Shown piece by piece: positions 23,828-32,698 of a stretch of 33,005 bases of DNA (within the stretch, counting starts at the first letter, position 1; each line of letters begins with the position of its first letter). The translations under genes and the position numbers were made by a program. The stretch is from Okeania sp. SIO2B3 (lineage in GTDB: Bacteria > Cyanobacteriota > Cyanobacteriia > Cyanobacteriales > Microcoleaceae): contig NZ_JAAHGH010000086.1 in NCBI RefSeq assembly GCF_010672525.1, positions 1-33,005 on the forward strand, read 5' to 3'. The notes under the pieces were generated by a model. The model was not told the origin of the DNA and did not search any database. It worked only from the letters and a program-made list of their open reading frames with translations.

Positions 23828-24569
23828 TCAATTCAGACTCAAACGTTCCTGCAACCAACTTTCCAAATCTACCAAACTATTAAAACTTAAAAATACCTTT
23901 ACTAAATCTTCTACATCTGCTAAAGGCAAACTTTCTATCTGACTACTAATCTCTTCAGAAACCTCTCCAAAACGTTGAGTTATTAACAGTTTTATTAGAG
24001 CGATCGCTTGATTAAGTAGTCCTATTGCTTCCCCTCTTGCTTCCCCTTATTGCTCTGCATAAGCTATCCGTCCTCTTTCATCTTGCATTGCTATCCCTCG
24101 GTTTTCAACTATCTCTAACTCCTCTGGACTCATATTAATAAAATTAGCAATATTTAAAGCTTGTTCTATTTCCGCAACTTCCCCTAAACTCTCTGGTATC
24201 TCATCAAAACTAGCCGCCTCTTTCAGGAAATAAATCCACTTATCTGTCAAACTCTTTAACTCCGACAAACTTTTTTTAAACTTCGGCAGTTCCACAAAAA
24301 TTAACCGCAATTCTTTTTCCAAGCATTTATACGTTTTAGTTTCCTCCTGAAACACAAATTTATTAATATAATCATCTTTATGGCGAATGGCCATTCGCCC
24401 CTACATATAATTTGACCGGGATTAAAAGGGTTGACAATTGTCAAAGATTCAATGGTTTTTTCTCCATTATAAATTATTGCATTCAGAAAACTGATTAAAA
24501 TCTCTTTGCTTTGTTCGGAACCAAATATTTTTTTAAAGCATAATCGACCTTGGGATTGATAAATTTCAT
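23828..24569 (-). pseudogene. Rpn-family PD-(D/E)XK nuclease / putative transposase, disabled
   Basis: From ATG at 24569 it reads MKFINPKVDYALKKYLV; a one-base loss in a run of A would restore the expected FKKIFGSEQSKEIL...NAIIYNGEKTIESLTIVNPF. The core nuclease part is then missing and replaced by a truncated palindrome at 24382-24404. The frame resumes with LRLIFVELPKFKKSL...LTDKWIYFL, runs to AEQ, meets TAA at 24047-24049, and continues in frame with GEARGEAIGLLNQ and a DUF4351-like end (RFGEVSEEI...LVDLESWLQERL). At least three lesions, so non-functional. In the living family these are Rpn recombination-promoting nucleases. Confidence 0.85.
24382..24404. repeat. Truncated GTAG...CTAC palindrome within the Rpn pseudogene
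   Basis: GGCGAATGG/CCATTCGCC is perfectly palindromic and is followed by CCTAC. The other outer arm (GTAGG) is missing. It marks the site where about 80 codons of the nuclease gene were lost. Confidence 0.7.
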
Positions 24570-24607
24570 AGTAGCTTTTCTCCCTATATAAATAACCAGA
24601 AATGAAG

Positions 24608-24672
24608 TTAAAAGTTAAAAGTTAAAAGTTAAAAGTTAAAAGTTAAAAGTCAAAAGTCAAAAGTCAAAAGTA
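24608..24672. repeat. GTTAAAA/GTCAAAA heptamer tract
   Basis: About nine tandem heptamers, the reverse complement of the ACTTTTG/ACTTTTA heptamers in the large array at 7455-8345. The following sequence (AAGATTTTATAGG...CAGTAATTTCCCGAAATTATTT) is related to 17152-17215. Confidence 0.8.
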
Positions 24673-24866
24673 AGATTTTATAGGATCAAAACTTTGAAGC
24701 TACAGTAATTTCCCGAAATTATTTCACGTCTAAAACGTTGAGTTATCAAAACCTTGACCAGAAAGATGGGGAGATCGAGAAAGATTTGACAATGGCGCTT
24801 TAATAGAACATTTTTTGATACCAAATCCGAGTGGATTTGATATAATATACTTTGATAATTCTATAA

Positions 24867-25015
24867 TTACCGAAATAATTAATAATTAAACAATTAAATA
24901 ATTAGATAATTCAGGTTTAAAGCCTCCCCTTTCAAGGGGAAAAAAATAAATCTTTTCCTTAAGCGTCAATCCTCTCCCTAAAAGGGAGAGGTAATTATCC
25001 ATTATCCATTAATGA
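24867..25015 (+). mobile_element. Family A element, ~149 bp
   Basis: TTAC (24867-24870), CGAAATAATTAATAATTAAA, GGTTTAAAGCCTCCCC, hairpin CCCCTTTCAAGGGG, a short interior, a second hairpin CTCTCCCTAAAAGGGAGAG, then GTAATTATCCATTATCCATT. The compact form shows both end hairpins most clearly. Further on, 25016-25285 holds a CCCCTCC repeat (25110-25146) and a reverse copy of the 17291 segment (25163-25210). Confidence 0.8.
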
Positions 25016-25285
25016 ATTCCATATTCAATCTCCCCTACTCCATTTTAAATGTGTCGGTCCAACATAAGAGTTTTAGGGAACATCTTAACGAAGTCAGAAG
25101 TCAGAAGTTAACCCACCCCTCGCCCCTCCCCCTCCCAGGAGGGGAAGTAGGGATGCGTGAGCAACTCTCCAAAAATATTTCGCCTTAAAAGGCGGGGTTG
25201 CGCGACCCATATTTTTTTGATAAGTTTTGATTCAGATTGGACTTTTTGTTTGAGTGATTCTCTAGATTTTTTGGTGAAGTGAAAA

Positions 25286-25591
25286 ATGCTGTGGTTAGTA
25301 ATTGAACTAAATATCGTTATCTCAATTTTTTGTTTTTATCTAGCTTGGAGAATCTGGAAAGTTAGACTCACATTATTACAAGTAGAACAAACTCTCAATT
25401 TGATAAATATTTGTACCAGTAAGGTACTAGATAAAACACCTGAATTTTTCCAACTTCACCAGCAGAAAATAAATCAATTACGACAACTATATAAACAACT
25501 GGATTTACAAGTTCAACAGGTTAAACAAATTATGGCCATGCTTTGGTTGCTCAGAACCATTTGGCATCGTTTCTGTAGAATTTGGCGCTAG
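25286..25591 (+). CDS. Small membrane-anchored coiled-coil protein, conserved hypothetical
   Basis: 101 aa. An N-terminal membrane segment (VIELNIVISIFCFYLAW, 5-21) is followed by a long Gln/Leu-rich helix (about 27-85, QQKINQLRQLYKQLDLQVQQVKQI) and a basic Trp-rich end (LLRTIWHRFCRIWR). I think this small protein commonly precedes a YtxH-like gene in cyanobacteria; here a TnpB element (25841-27260) separates them. Function unknown. No clear ribosome site (GGTGAAG 11 bases upstream). Confidence 0.7.
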   Translation: MLWLVIELNIVISIFCFYLAWRIWKVRLTLLQVEQTLNLINICTSKVLDKTPEFFQLHQQKINQLRQLYKQLDLQVQQVKQIMAMLWLLRTIWHRFCRIWR

Positions 25592-25629
25592 TGCCGCTAC
25601 GCGGAAGTTAAAAGTCAAAAGTCAAAAGC

Positions 25630-25672
25630 GAGTGCGTAATTCTGAGGTCTCCTCAGAATGCAAGACGCACTC
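25630..25672. repeat. Imperfect 43-bp palindrome
   Basis: GAGTGCGTAATTCTGAGG pairs with CCTCAGAAT...ACGCACTC around TCT, with a four-base bulge on the right arm. There is no T-tract, so it may be a small palindromic repeat or a transcript end for the gene at 25286. Confidence 0.55.
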
Positions 25673-25840
25673 AAGACAGTCAAAATATTAATTTGTAATT
25701 GTTTTTGGATTTTGTAACTGGTCTATTATTTCCGCCATCCTGCACTAAATATATTGACACTCTCACCATCAAATCTTACCGTCAAATAAGAGCGATGATA
25801 ATGGGAGTCCTCTTTCAAAAATTTAGATATGATTGATATT

Positions 25841-25990
25841 GACATCCTCCCGACGCTGCTCTTAGGAGACAGCGCGGGATTCCCTGGCATCACTGTTAGG
25901 GGCTTTCTGTTTCTTAGCACCCGCCTTCCGAGATTTGCTCCCTTCAGGTCTTACGGTCGCTCCACAGACTGACACTGCGAGTCCCGCAGC
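25841..25990 (-). ncRNA. Putative omega-RNA / right-end region of the TnpB element
   Basis: On the minus strand the 3' end of tnpB runs into CCCGCGCTG...CAGCGTCGGG (stem, about 25850-25879) and ends GGAGGATGTC at 25841, a typical IS200/IS605 right end. In active TnpB systems this region is transcribed as the guide (omega) RNA scaffold, with the guide being the flank, here about 25821-25840. Since tnpB here is broken, the RNA may be a relic. The 5' limit is a guess. Confidence 0.35.
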
Positions 25991-27147
25991 CTTCTTGGTG
26001 GGCGTTCCCTTGCGTCTATCGCCGACGCGGGTTCCCATCCGCAAAATATTTATACTTGCGTTTATGTCGCGGTCATGGTGACTACTACATTCAGGACAAT
26101 CCCACTCTCTAATATTTAGAGGTAATTTCTCCACTACATGACCACAATTAGAGCAACGCTTAGAACTAGGGAAATACCTGTCAATCTTAATTAATTGACG
26201 ACCGTACCACTCTGCTTTGTATTCTAATTGCCTAACTAATTCTCCCCAGTTGGCATCACTACCCACCCCTCTTGCTCCCCTCCCGGGAGGGGATGGGGGT
26301 GGGTTATGATTCTTGACCATGTTTTTTACCGCTAAATCTTCCACTACAATCAATTGATTTTCTTTGATTATTTGAGTGGTTAACTTATGGGTATAGTCTT
26401 CTCTTGAATCTTTAATCTTGGCGTGTATCCTAGCTAAAATCAGCCTGGCCTTTTGATAGTTATTAGACCCCTTGGTTTTTCTAGATAGAGACTTCCCTGC
26501 TAACCTAAGTTTTTTGTGTAACTTTTTGAGGTTCTTTGGATTAGCAATTTTTTCTCCATCACTGGTAGTAACTAAACTGGTAATTCCTAAGTCAATACCT
26601 ATTTGCTTAGTTACTGACTTAAGCTTCAAGTTTCTAGGGTCATTGACTCTAAGGGACACTGACCATCTGTTACTGGGGTCAAGTTTTACGGTAATTGTGC
26701 TTGGTACACAGTTTTGAGGTATTTGCCTACTCCATCTGATAGGTAATGGTTCAGCACATTTAGCGATCTGAGACTTGACCATCTTTCCACTTAAATGCGG
26801 ACTTTGTAAATTCTGCACTACCGCCCCGGGCGCTTTTTCTTAAAGTTAGGATATTTGGCACGTCCACTAAAAAAGTTAGTAAAAGCAGTTTGTAGATGTC
26901 TTAAACCTTGCTGTAATGGGACGCTACTGACTTCTGTGAGGAAATCTAAATCTTCCTGCTTTTTCCAGTGAGTTAGCATAGCAGAAGTTTGCTTATACCC
27001 TACTCGCTCTTTGTTTTCATACCAAGCTTGAGTTCTAGCAGCTAAAGCTCTGTTGTAGATCAGTCGAACACAGCCTAAAGTCCTCCTCAACAGGTTTTCC
27101 TGTTCTGGAGTAGGATAGAACCTAAACTTGTAAGCTTTTTCAACCAT
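25862..27147 (-). pseudogene. tnpB: TnpB (IS200/IS605-type RNA-guided nuclease), frameshifted
   Basis: Two frames together make one TnpB. Residues 1-109 (from ATG at 27147) start MVEKAYKFRFYPTPEQENLL and stop after NFKKKRPGR. The next piece GGSAEFTKSAFKWKDGQV is in a second frame, and SQIAKCAEPLPIRW onward is in a third. One extra G in GGGG (about 26823) and a one-base change near 26785 would explain this. RuvC motifs are intact: GIDLGITSLVT (Asp), VVEDLAVKNM (Glu), zinc finger CSNCG...CPEC, and DRDINAS (Asp). A 45-bp repeat (26261-26305) is read in frame as PPPSPPGRGARGVGS where SDANWGEL normally follows a short linker. No tnpA is present. It sits between the coiled-coil gene and ytxH. Confidence 0.85.
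26261..26305. repeat. CCCCTCC/GGAGGGG hairpin repeat inserted in tnpB
   Basis: ACCCACCCCTCTTGCTCCCC followed by TCCCGGGAGGGGA and GGGGGTGGGT. It belongs to a family with members at 7346-7376, 10971-11001, 25110-25146 and 27754-27785, sharing AACCCACC, then CCTCC and GGAGGGG. Exactly 45 bp, so the reading frame is kept. Confidence 0.85.
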
Positions 27148-27307
27148 TTACTGCTTGCTAATTCTAGGTTTAGATTCTAACATATTCTGTGTGAAACCGC
27201 AAAATTGATTGGCATTCCCATCCCTCCGTTCCCGATCTGCGGAGAGCGCGGGTATAAATGCCAACATTTAGATAAAGAAGTCTTCTAGAAATATATTTAT
27301 ATTAAGT

Positions 27308-27655
27308 ATGTCAAACAAAAAATCTGGACTATTTATCAGTGGTCTACTGCTAGGTTCAGCCATAGGTACATTAACAGGCTTATTAATAGCCCCTAGAACT
27401 GGTAAAAAAACACAACAGTTAGTGAAAAAATCTGCATCAGCTATTCCCCAACTTGTAACAGACTTGTCTACCAGTGTCAAATTTCAAACAGACCGTTTTT
27501 CAGGAGCTACTACTAATTCTTGGGAAGAAACTTTAGAAAGGCTAAGAGAGGCGATCGCTGCTGGATATGAAGCTAGTCAAAAAGAGAAAGAAATATTATC
27601 TCAACTAGAAGCAAAAAACTCTGAAGTTTCAGTAGTTATAAACAGGGAAAATTAA
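27308..27655 (+). CDS. YtxH-like membrane protein
   Basis: 115 aa with one N-terminal membrane segment (GLFISGLLLGSAIGTLTGLLIAP, 7-29), followed immediately by RTGKKTQQLVKKS, the YtxH/gas-vesicle-like signature, and a helical tail (TNSWEETLERLREAIAAGYEASQ). YtxH proteins are small stress-associated membrane proteins in Bacillus; the role in cyanobacteria is unknown. It is probably once contiguous with the small gene at 25286 and the DUF948-like gene at 28187; mobile elements now lie on both sides. A HIP1 site lies in the 3' part. Confidence 0.8.
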   Translation: MSNKKSGLFISGLLLGSAIGTLTGLLIAPRTGKKTQQLVKKSASAIPQLVTDLSTSVKFQTDRFSGATTNSWEETLERLREAIAAGYEASQKEKEILSQLEAKNSEVSVVINREN

Positions 27656-27700
27656 AACAATAAGCTTTTTTTTAATCTTAAAATACTCTACAATAGCACT

Positions 27701-27981
27701 AATTAGGGTTTGCGTATGGAAAGTATGAGTGGTAGGGGTAGGAGACAGGAGACAACCCACCCCTGACCCCTCCGGTGGAGGGGAAGACAGCTATACTGGA
27801 GAAATTGAAATTATAGAGGAGGTAGTCGTAAAAATTGTCCCAAGATTTTTCTGCCATAATCATCCCAAAATACTAGCTTTATGCAGCTCAATATACCGAA
27901 ACAGGCGCACTTTTTTAGACAAAAAAAGGCAGCAAACCAATATATGTCAGTGCTTTTAGATTTAATCAGCAAGCCCTAATT
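27701..27981. mobile_element. Family B MITE, copy 1 (281 bp)
   Basis: The left end AATTAGGGTTTGC (27701-27713) is inverse to GCAAGCCCTAATT (27969-27981), one mismatch. The interior holds AGGAGACAGGAGAC, a CCCCTCC-type hairpin repeat (27754-27785) and the segment GATTTTTCTGCC...GTCAGTGCTTTTAGATTTAA, shared with the copies at 28716 and 32483. No ORF of its own. Confidence 0.85.
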
Positions 27982-28006
27982 ATTGTTAAGATTATCCAGG
28001 AATAGG

Positions 28007-28146
28007 AAATTATCAATGAATAATTGATAATTGCTTAATTTGGTCTAAGACCTCTTCATTTATGAAGAAAATAAAAAGAAAATATTTTCCTTAAGTTCAA
28101 CCCTCTTCTTTCAAAGAGAGGTAATTATCCATTATTCATTGTTCAT
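28007..28146 (+). mobile_element. Family A element, degenerate
   Basis: Contains AATTATCAATGAATAATTGA, a TTTGGTCTAAGACCTC segment with a weak stem, and the right side CCTCTTCTTTCAAAGAGAGG, GTAATTATCCATTATTCATT. The left TTAC is not visible. It sits 40 bp before the DUF948-like gene, where a promoter and ribosome site would be expected. Confidence 0.55.
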
Positions 28147-28186
28147 TATCAATTGTTGAACATTCCCCTGTTTAGGCGAAATACCT

Positions 28187-28687
28187 GTGAACAACCCTTT
28201 GTTTTGGCTAGGATTGTCCCTTTTCCTGGTTGCATTGAGCCTCACTACTGTATTAATTGTCACCTTACCTGCGATGTTGGCATTAGCTAGAGCTGCTCGT
28301 AGTCTAGAAAAGTTAGCTGACATCCTAGCTCGCGAACTACCACCAACTTTAGAAGCAATTCGTCTCACTGGCATAGAAATTAGTGAGTTGACTGATGATG
28401 TTAATGATAGTGTCCAGAGTGCAGGAGAAATTGTTAAGCAAGTCGATCAAAGTATTGGTAATGTCCGTCAACAAACCAAGGAAGTTAAAACTACAACGAA
28501 AAGTATTTTTACTGGTATTAAAGTAGCCTGGAAAACATTTCATTCAAAAACAAAAGAAAATACGAGGAGGCCATTTAAGCATTCCCCATCATTTTCTCAC
28601 AAAAATGTCGATCAAAACCATCTCTACACAGATATTCCTCCTGCTTCTGAAACTGAGGATTCTACTTTAATAGATAATAAACCTTAG
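28187..28687 (+). CDS. DUF948-like membrane protein
   Basis: 166 aa from a GTG start. The N-terminal membrane segment (PLFWLGLSLFLVALSLTTVLIVTLPAML, 4-31) is followed by a heptad-like helix (ARAARSLEKLADILARELPPTLEAIRLTG...VNDSVQSAGEIVKQVDQSIGNVRQQ) like DUF948 proteins, and a polar tail. No clear ribosome site precedes it; a family A element ends just upstream and may have replaced it. It lies convergent with argB, with a family B element filling the gap. Function unknown. Confidence 0.75.
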   Translation: MNNPLFWLGLSLFLVALSLTTVLIVTLPAMLALARAARSLEKLADILARELPPTLEAIRLTGIEISELTDDVNDSVQSAGEIVKQVDQSIGNVRQQTKEVKTTTKSIFTGIKVAWKTFHSKTKENTRRPFKHSPSFSHKNVDQNHLYTDIPPASETEDSTLIDNKP

Positions 28688-28715
28688 ACAGGGAAATGTT
28701 TTCTCCCCTGTTCCC

Positions 28716-29009
<294 letters not shown>

Positions 29010-29012
<3 letters not shown>

Positions 29013-29909
29013 AAAGTTATTAAGTCCCAAACTACTTACTATCATTGATCCTACTCCAGAATCTGTAAAGATTTCCTGTAAAAGTACATGGGGAACTCGA
29101 CCATCAAGAATATGGGCAGCTCGAACTCCCTGAGCTAAACTCCGCACACAACAATTTACTTTCGGAATCATCCCACCAGATACAATTCCTTTTTCAATCA
29201 ATTGTCTAGCTTCCTGGATATCTAACTTAACAATTAAACTATCTGGATTATGATAGTCTTCCAAAATTCCGGCTGTATCTGTAAGGAGAATTAACTTTTC
29301 TGCATCCATCGCAGCAGCAATTTCACCCGCAACAGTATCTGCATTAATATTGTAGGCTTGTCCTTTTTCATCTGCAGCTACACTAGATACTACGGGAATA
29401 TAACCATCATCAACTAGGGATTGTAAAATATCTATTTTGATGTTGCTGACTTCCCCAACAAAACCAATACCTTCTCTTCCTTCGGGACGTGCTTTAATTA
29501 AGTTCGCATCCTTGCCACACAAACCCACAGCACGGCCACCAGCTTGATTTATTAAAGAAACAATTTCCTTATTAACCCTTCCCACTAATACCATCTCTAC
29601 TACTTCCATAGTGGGCGCATCAGTAACTCGCAAACCATCTTTAAATTGTGGTTCAATTCCTAATTTGCCCAACCAAGAGTTAATTTCTGGGCCACCACCA
29701 TGAACCACAATTGGACGTATACCCACACAAGATAGTAATACAATGTCCCTAATTACTTTATCTTTGAGGTTACTATCTTTCATGGCCGCACCGCCATATT
29801 TGACGACTATTTTACGACCTGCAAATTTTTGAATGTAAGGTAGTGCTTCACTTAGCACTTTGACTCGGTTGATTTCTGACTGATTTTCAAAATCTTTACT
29901 TTTTAGCAT
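29010..29909 (-). CDS. argB: N-acetylglutamate kinase
   Basis: 299 aa, the usual length. It phosphorylates N-acetyl-L-glutamate in the second step of arginine synthesis. In cyanobacteria and plants the enzyme is activated by the PII signalling protein. Motifs of the amino-acid kinase fold are present: [11 protein letters not shown] (35-45, ATP/phosphate contacts at Lys37), [10 protein letters not shown] (68-77), [30 protein letters not shown] and GGMIPKV. The C-terminus SLGLNNF is followed by a TAA that lies inside the inverted end of the family B element at 28716-29012. The ATG at 29909 is preceded by AAAGG, ten bases away. It is not in an operon. Confidence 0.96.
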
Positions 29910-29956
29910 AGACAGCTAACCTTTTGAATTGATAATTTGAACAATATCAATATATA

Positions 29957-30094
29957 AGACCTCTTGCAAAAGTTTTAATTAAATCAAGTCAAGATATGGA
30001 ATTAACAATTTCATCTCCCTATTCCCTATTCCCTATTCCCTATTCCCTATTCCCTATTCCCTATTCCCTATTCCCTGACTTCTGCAAGAAGTCT
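29957..30094. mobile_element. 138-bp MITE with TATTCCC heptamers
   Basis: The left end AGACCTCTTGCAAAAG (29957-29972) is inverse to CTTCTGCAAGAAGTCT (30079-30094) with two mismatches, flanked by TATA/ATA. The interior holds about 8.5 tandem CCCTATT heptamers (30017-30076). It fills the gap between argB and mreD. Confidence 0.75.
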
Positions 30095-30132
30095 ATAGTT
30101 TATTTCAATTTCAAACCTAGTACTTAGTTGTC

Positions 30133-30642
30133 TTAAAGTTTCCACAATTGACTAAGAGGAAAATAAATCACAGGAGCCCAAAGACTACTAATAACAGCAG
30201 AACCCAAAGCAATTTGTTTGTGGTGAACCCAAATTTCTCCAAATGTTTGATTACCGATTAATCCTAACTGAATTGCGATAAAAGTTTCTGCAAGAATTGC
30301 CAGAATAAATGTTACTAAAGCTATGGAAATAAAATCCTCCTGAATAAAGCGTTGCTTCTGTAAAAACACCGTGACAAATCCTGCAAAAACTAAAGGAATA
30401 ATGTGAGTGGGATAAGGAGCTGTGATGCTATCTTGAATTAATCCTAAAACTAAGCCAGCAACTAAAGCTTCTATAATTGAACTCTGGCTACTCCAAGCAA
30501 CTACCCAAATTAATAACCAGTTAGGTCCTATGCCAAAAATTTCCATTCCAGGAATACGAGTGAATAATAATAGTGCACAAAGAAGTACAGAAGTAATAGT
30601 GATTAGTGATTTGAAAATAGTTTGCTGAGATATATTAGACAT
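30133..30642 (-). CDS. mreD: Rod-shape-determining membrane protein MreD
   Basis: 169 aa with five to six membrane segments, typical size for MreD. It has the pattern of the family: RIPGMEIFGIGPNWLLIWVV near 29-48 and ALVAGLVLGLIQDSITAPYP near 58-78, where G.L.D is conserved. MreD works with MreC, MreB, RodA and PBP2 in the elongasome that directs lateral peptidoglycan synthesis. It lies downstream of mreC on the same strand, but about 1 kb of repeat-containing DNA separates them. No clear ribosome site. Confidence 0.85.
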   Translation of the reverse strand: MSNISQQTIFKSLITITSVLLCALLLFTRIPGMEIFGIGPNWLLIWVVAWSSQSSIIEALVAGLVLGLIQDSITAPYPTHIIPLVFAGFVTVFLQKQRFIQEDFISIALVTFILAILAETFIAIQLGLIGNQTFGEIWVHHKQIALGSAVISSLWAPVIYFPLSQLWKL

Positions 30643-30841
30643 CTGAGTTAAGGAAGTAAATTTAATAATTTGAAAGTTGTTGAGGATAAATTAATTGTTC
30701 AATTTTTAACTAGGATAAAATTTCTAGATTATTGGTAATTGATACTATTTTTTTTGCTGTAAAAAGCATCTATAGAGTTTCTCAAATTACTGAGGTATAG
30801 TTATTTTTATTCTTTTCTCCTGTTTCCTGAATTACTCGGAC

Positions 30842-31056
30842 TTACCGAATTATTAATTATTAATAATTAATAATTAAATAATTCGCGCCTTGAAGCTGAC
30901 CCTTTTAAGGGGAAAAAAGCGGTCGAGAGATGGCGAGGTCTCCTCGCTGTCCGACCATCGACCAAGAGAAGAAATAATATCTCCTGATATTCAATTCCGT
31001 AGCGGTTTTAACCAGAGGTAATTATCCATTATCCATTATCCATTATCCATTAATGA
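30842..31056 (+). mobile_element. Family A element, ~215 bp, between mreC and mreD
   Basis: TTAC (30842-30845), CGAATTATTAATTATTAATA, CGCGCCTTGAAGCTGACC, hairpin CCCTTTTAAGGGG, interior GGTCTCCTCGCTGTCCGACC and ACCAAGAGAAGAAATAATAT, and the right side CCAGAGGTAATTATCCATTA with four ATCCATT units. It is closest to the copy at 14851-15124, but lacks that copy's central GC-rich part. Confidence 0.78.
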
Positions 31057-31370
31057 ACTACTTTGCATACAACGTTCCTACCTAAAACAAACGAATTTTG
31101 TGCCTCACGCTTCTTGGGAATTGCTATATAGAATTTTTTCCTAGTCAATGATAATTTTCATTTGTCTTAGGTAAAAGATAATTAGGTAAAAAGAGTATTT
31201 TTAACAGAATAATTGCCCTGATTAGAATATTAATAAAAATGGGAAATAAAATAACTGTGAGCAGAATGAGACTTATTTCCTAATAATTTTAGGTTGTGCA
31301 AATTATTAATATTTTTGCATGATTTTAATTATGGCAGTCTTAAATGAATTGTAAAAAATTGGAAAGCCTT

Positions 31371-31486
31371 ATACCAATTTTATGTGAGGTGGCACAGAAT
31401 TATGAAATTTATTAACTTGTCTGTCTCTATCTACAGTCAACCCCGATAAAAATATTATTCTATGCAACTTTATATAAATTTGGTAT
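31371..31486. mobile_element. Possible 116-bp MITE
   Basis: ATACCAATTTTATGT (31371) and ATATAAATTTGGTAT (ending 31486) are imperfect inverse repeats with TTA on both sides. No coding capacity. The rest of 31057-31651 is AT-rich and shows nothing else I can name. Confidence 0.4.
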
Positions 31487-31651
31487 TACCTCTATCCCCT
31501 AATTCCCAGATATTTTCTGAATAATTAAAATCTGTTAAATAAAAAATTGACTAATCAAAAGCTTTTCATTTTGATTAAATACATCTAATAACCAAACAAC
31601 TCAAGGTAGACAACTAAAGAAAAATAAAAAAGCTGATCGTTGATAGTTTAA

Positions 31652-32407
31652 TTACTTTTCTGTTTCACTCTGTTTATTTTGATAAACAGTCACCCATTCC
31701 AAAGTATTAAGTGGTGCTGATAATTTAACCTTAGCTTGTGGAGCAGGACTATTATTCAAATTAATAGATTCAACTTTTCCGATAGCCAAACCTGCTGGGA
31801 ATAATTGACTATAAGCAGAAGTAGATACAACATCACCAACCTTAACATCAGGAAGATCGTTAAAAAATTCTAAGACAGCCAGATCGTCACCCTGACCCTT
31901 CATAAAACCCATCTGACGACTGCGAATAATTCCCGCGCCAACTTTACTGGTAGGGTCACTTACTAATAATACCTGGCTAGTATGAGGTGTAACGCTAGTT
32001 ATTCTACCTACTATACCACCAGTTCCCATCACAATAAAATCTTTTTGAATACCATCTTTACTACCTCTTCCTAGAGTTACTTTTTGCCACCAATAGTCTG
32101 CACTTCTACCCACTACAGGAGCTACTATTCCTTTTGTTTTTCTAGTTTTTGTATAATTAAAAAGTTGCTTGAGAGTATTATTTTGTTTCTCTAATTCTTG
32201 TAATTTAATTTCTAGTTCTTCTATACGAGCATTAACTAATACTTCTTGTTGAACAGGGCTAGGTTGAAATGGTAAACTCAGCCAATGATAAATTTCAAAA
32301 AGTAAAGAACCTTGAGTTTGTCTAACCCAAAAAGCTGCACTTATTGCTAATATTAACAATGCAGCTTTTCTGATGATTTTTAAGCTTCGACGACGCAATG
32401 TTTGCAT
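31652..32407 (-). CDS. mreC: Rod-shape-determining protein MreC
   Basis: 251 aa. A basic cytoplasmic start (MQTLRRRSLKIIRK), a membrane segment (AALLILAISAAFWV, 15-28), a periplasmic coiled coil (NARIEELEIKLQELEKQNNTLKQL, 59-82) and the MreC beta-domain (GIVAPVVGRSADYWWQKVTLGRGSKDGI, then VGRITSVTPHTSQVLLVSDP). MreC is the periplasmic scaffold of the elongasome. It is normally followed closely by mreD, here 1 kb away, and preceded by mreB, which is not within the 600 bp available upstream. It stands directly beside a family B element. Confidence 0.93.
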   Translation of the reverse strand: MQTLRRRSLKIIRKAALLILAISAAFWVRQTQGSLLFEIYHWLSLPFQPSPVQQEVLVNARIEELEIKLQELEKQNNTLKQLFNYTKTRKTKGIVAPVVGRSADYWWQKVTLGRGSKDGIQKDFIVMGTGGIVGRITSVTPHTSQVLLVSDPTSKVGAGIIRSRQMGFMKGQGDDLAVLEFFNDLPDVKVGDVVSTSAYSQLFPAGLAIGKVESINLNNSPAPQAKVKLSAPLNTLEWVTVYQNKQSETEK

Positions 32408-32482
32408 TGGTAAAACCTGAAAATTTGCTACTACTTTAAACTTTATTACTACTAATTTCTATTCAAAACAGAAACTTCTGTA

Positions 32483-32698
32483 TCAGGAGTCAGTCCTCAG
32501 GAGTCAGTCCTCAGGAGAAATGGGAATTATAGAGTAGGTAGGATATATTTGTCCCCTGATTTTTCTGCCTAACTCTTGCCCAAAATGGTAACATTCATGA
32601 GCTTCTGAGCAACCGAAAGCCTTGCACTTTTTTCCTTCCAAAAAGGCACTTGCCTTTATCTGTCAATGCTTTGATATTTGATCGGTAAGCCCTAACTA
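32483..32698. mobile_element. Family B MITE, copy 3 (partial)
   Basis: The right end GGTAAGCCCTAACTA and the interior TGATTTTTCTGCCTAACT, ATCTGTCAATGCTTT match copies 1 and 2. The left end begins with TCAGGAGTCAGTCC repeats and the inverted end is not visible, so it is truncated or altered. A further fragment (GGAGACAGGAGACAGCTATA) lies at 32911-32945. No gene is seen in 32408-33005. Confidence 0.65.

Noticed and set aside
27729-27959. 76-aa plus-strand ORF
   Set aside because: It lies inside family B MITE copy 1 and has no conserved protein sequence between the copies.
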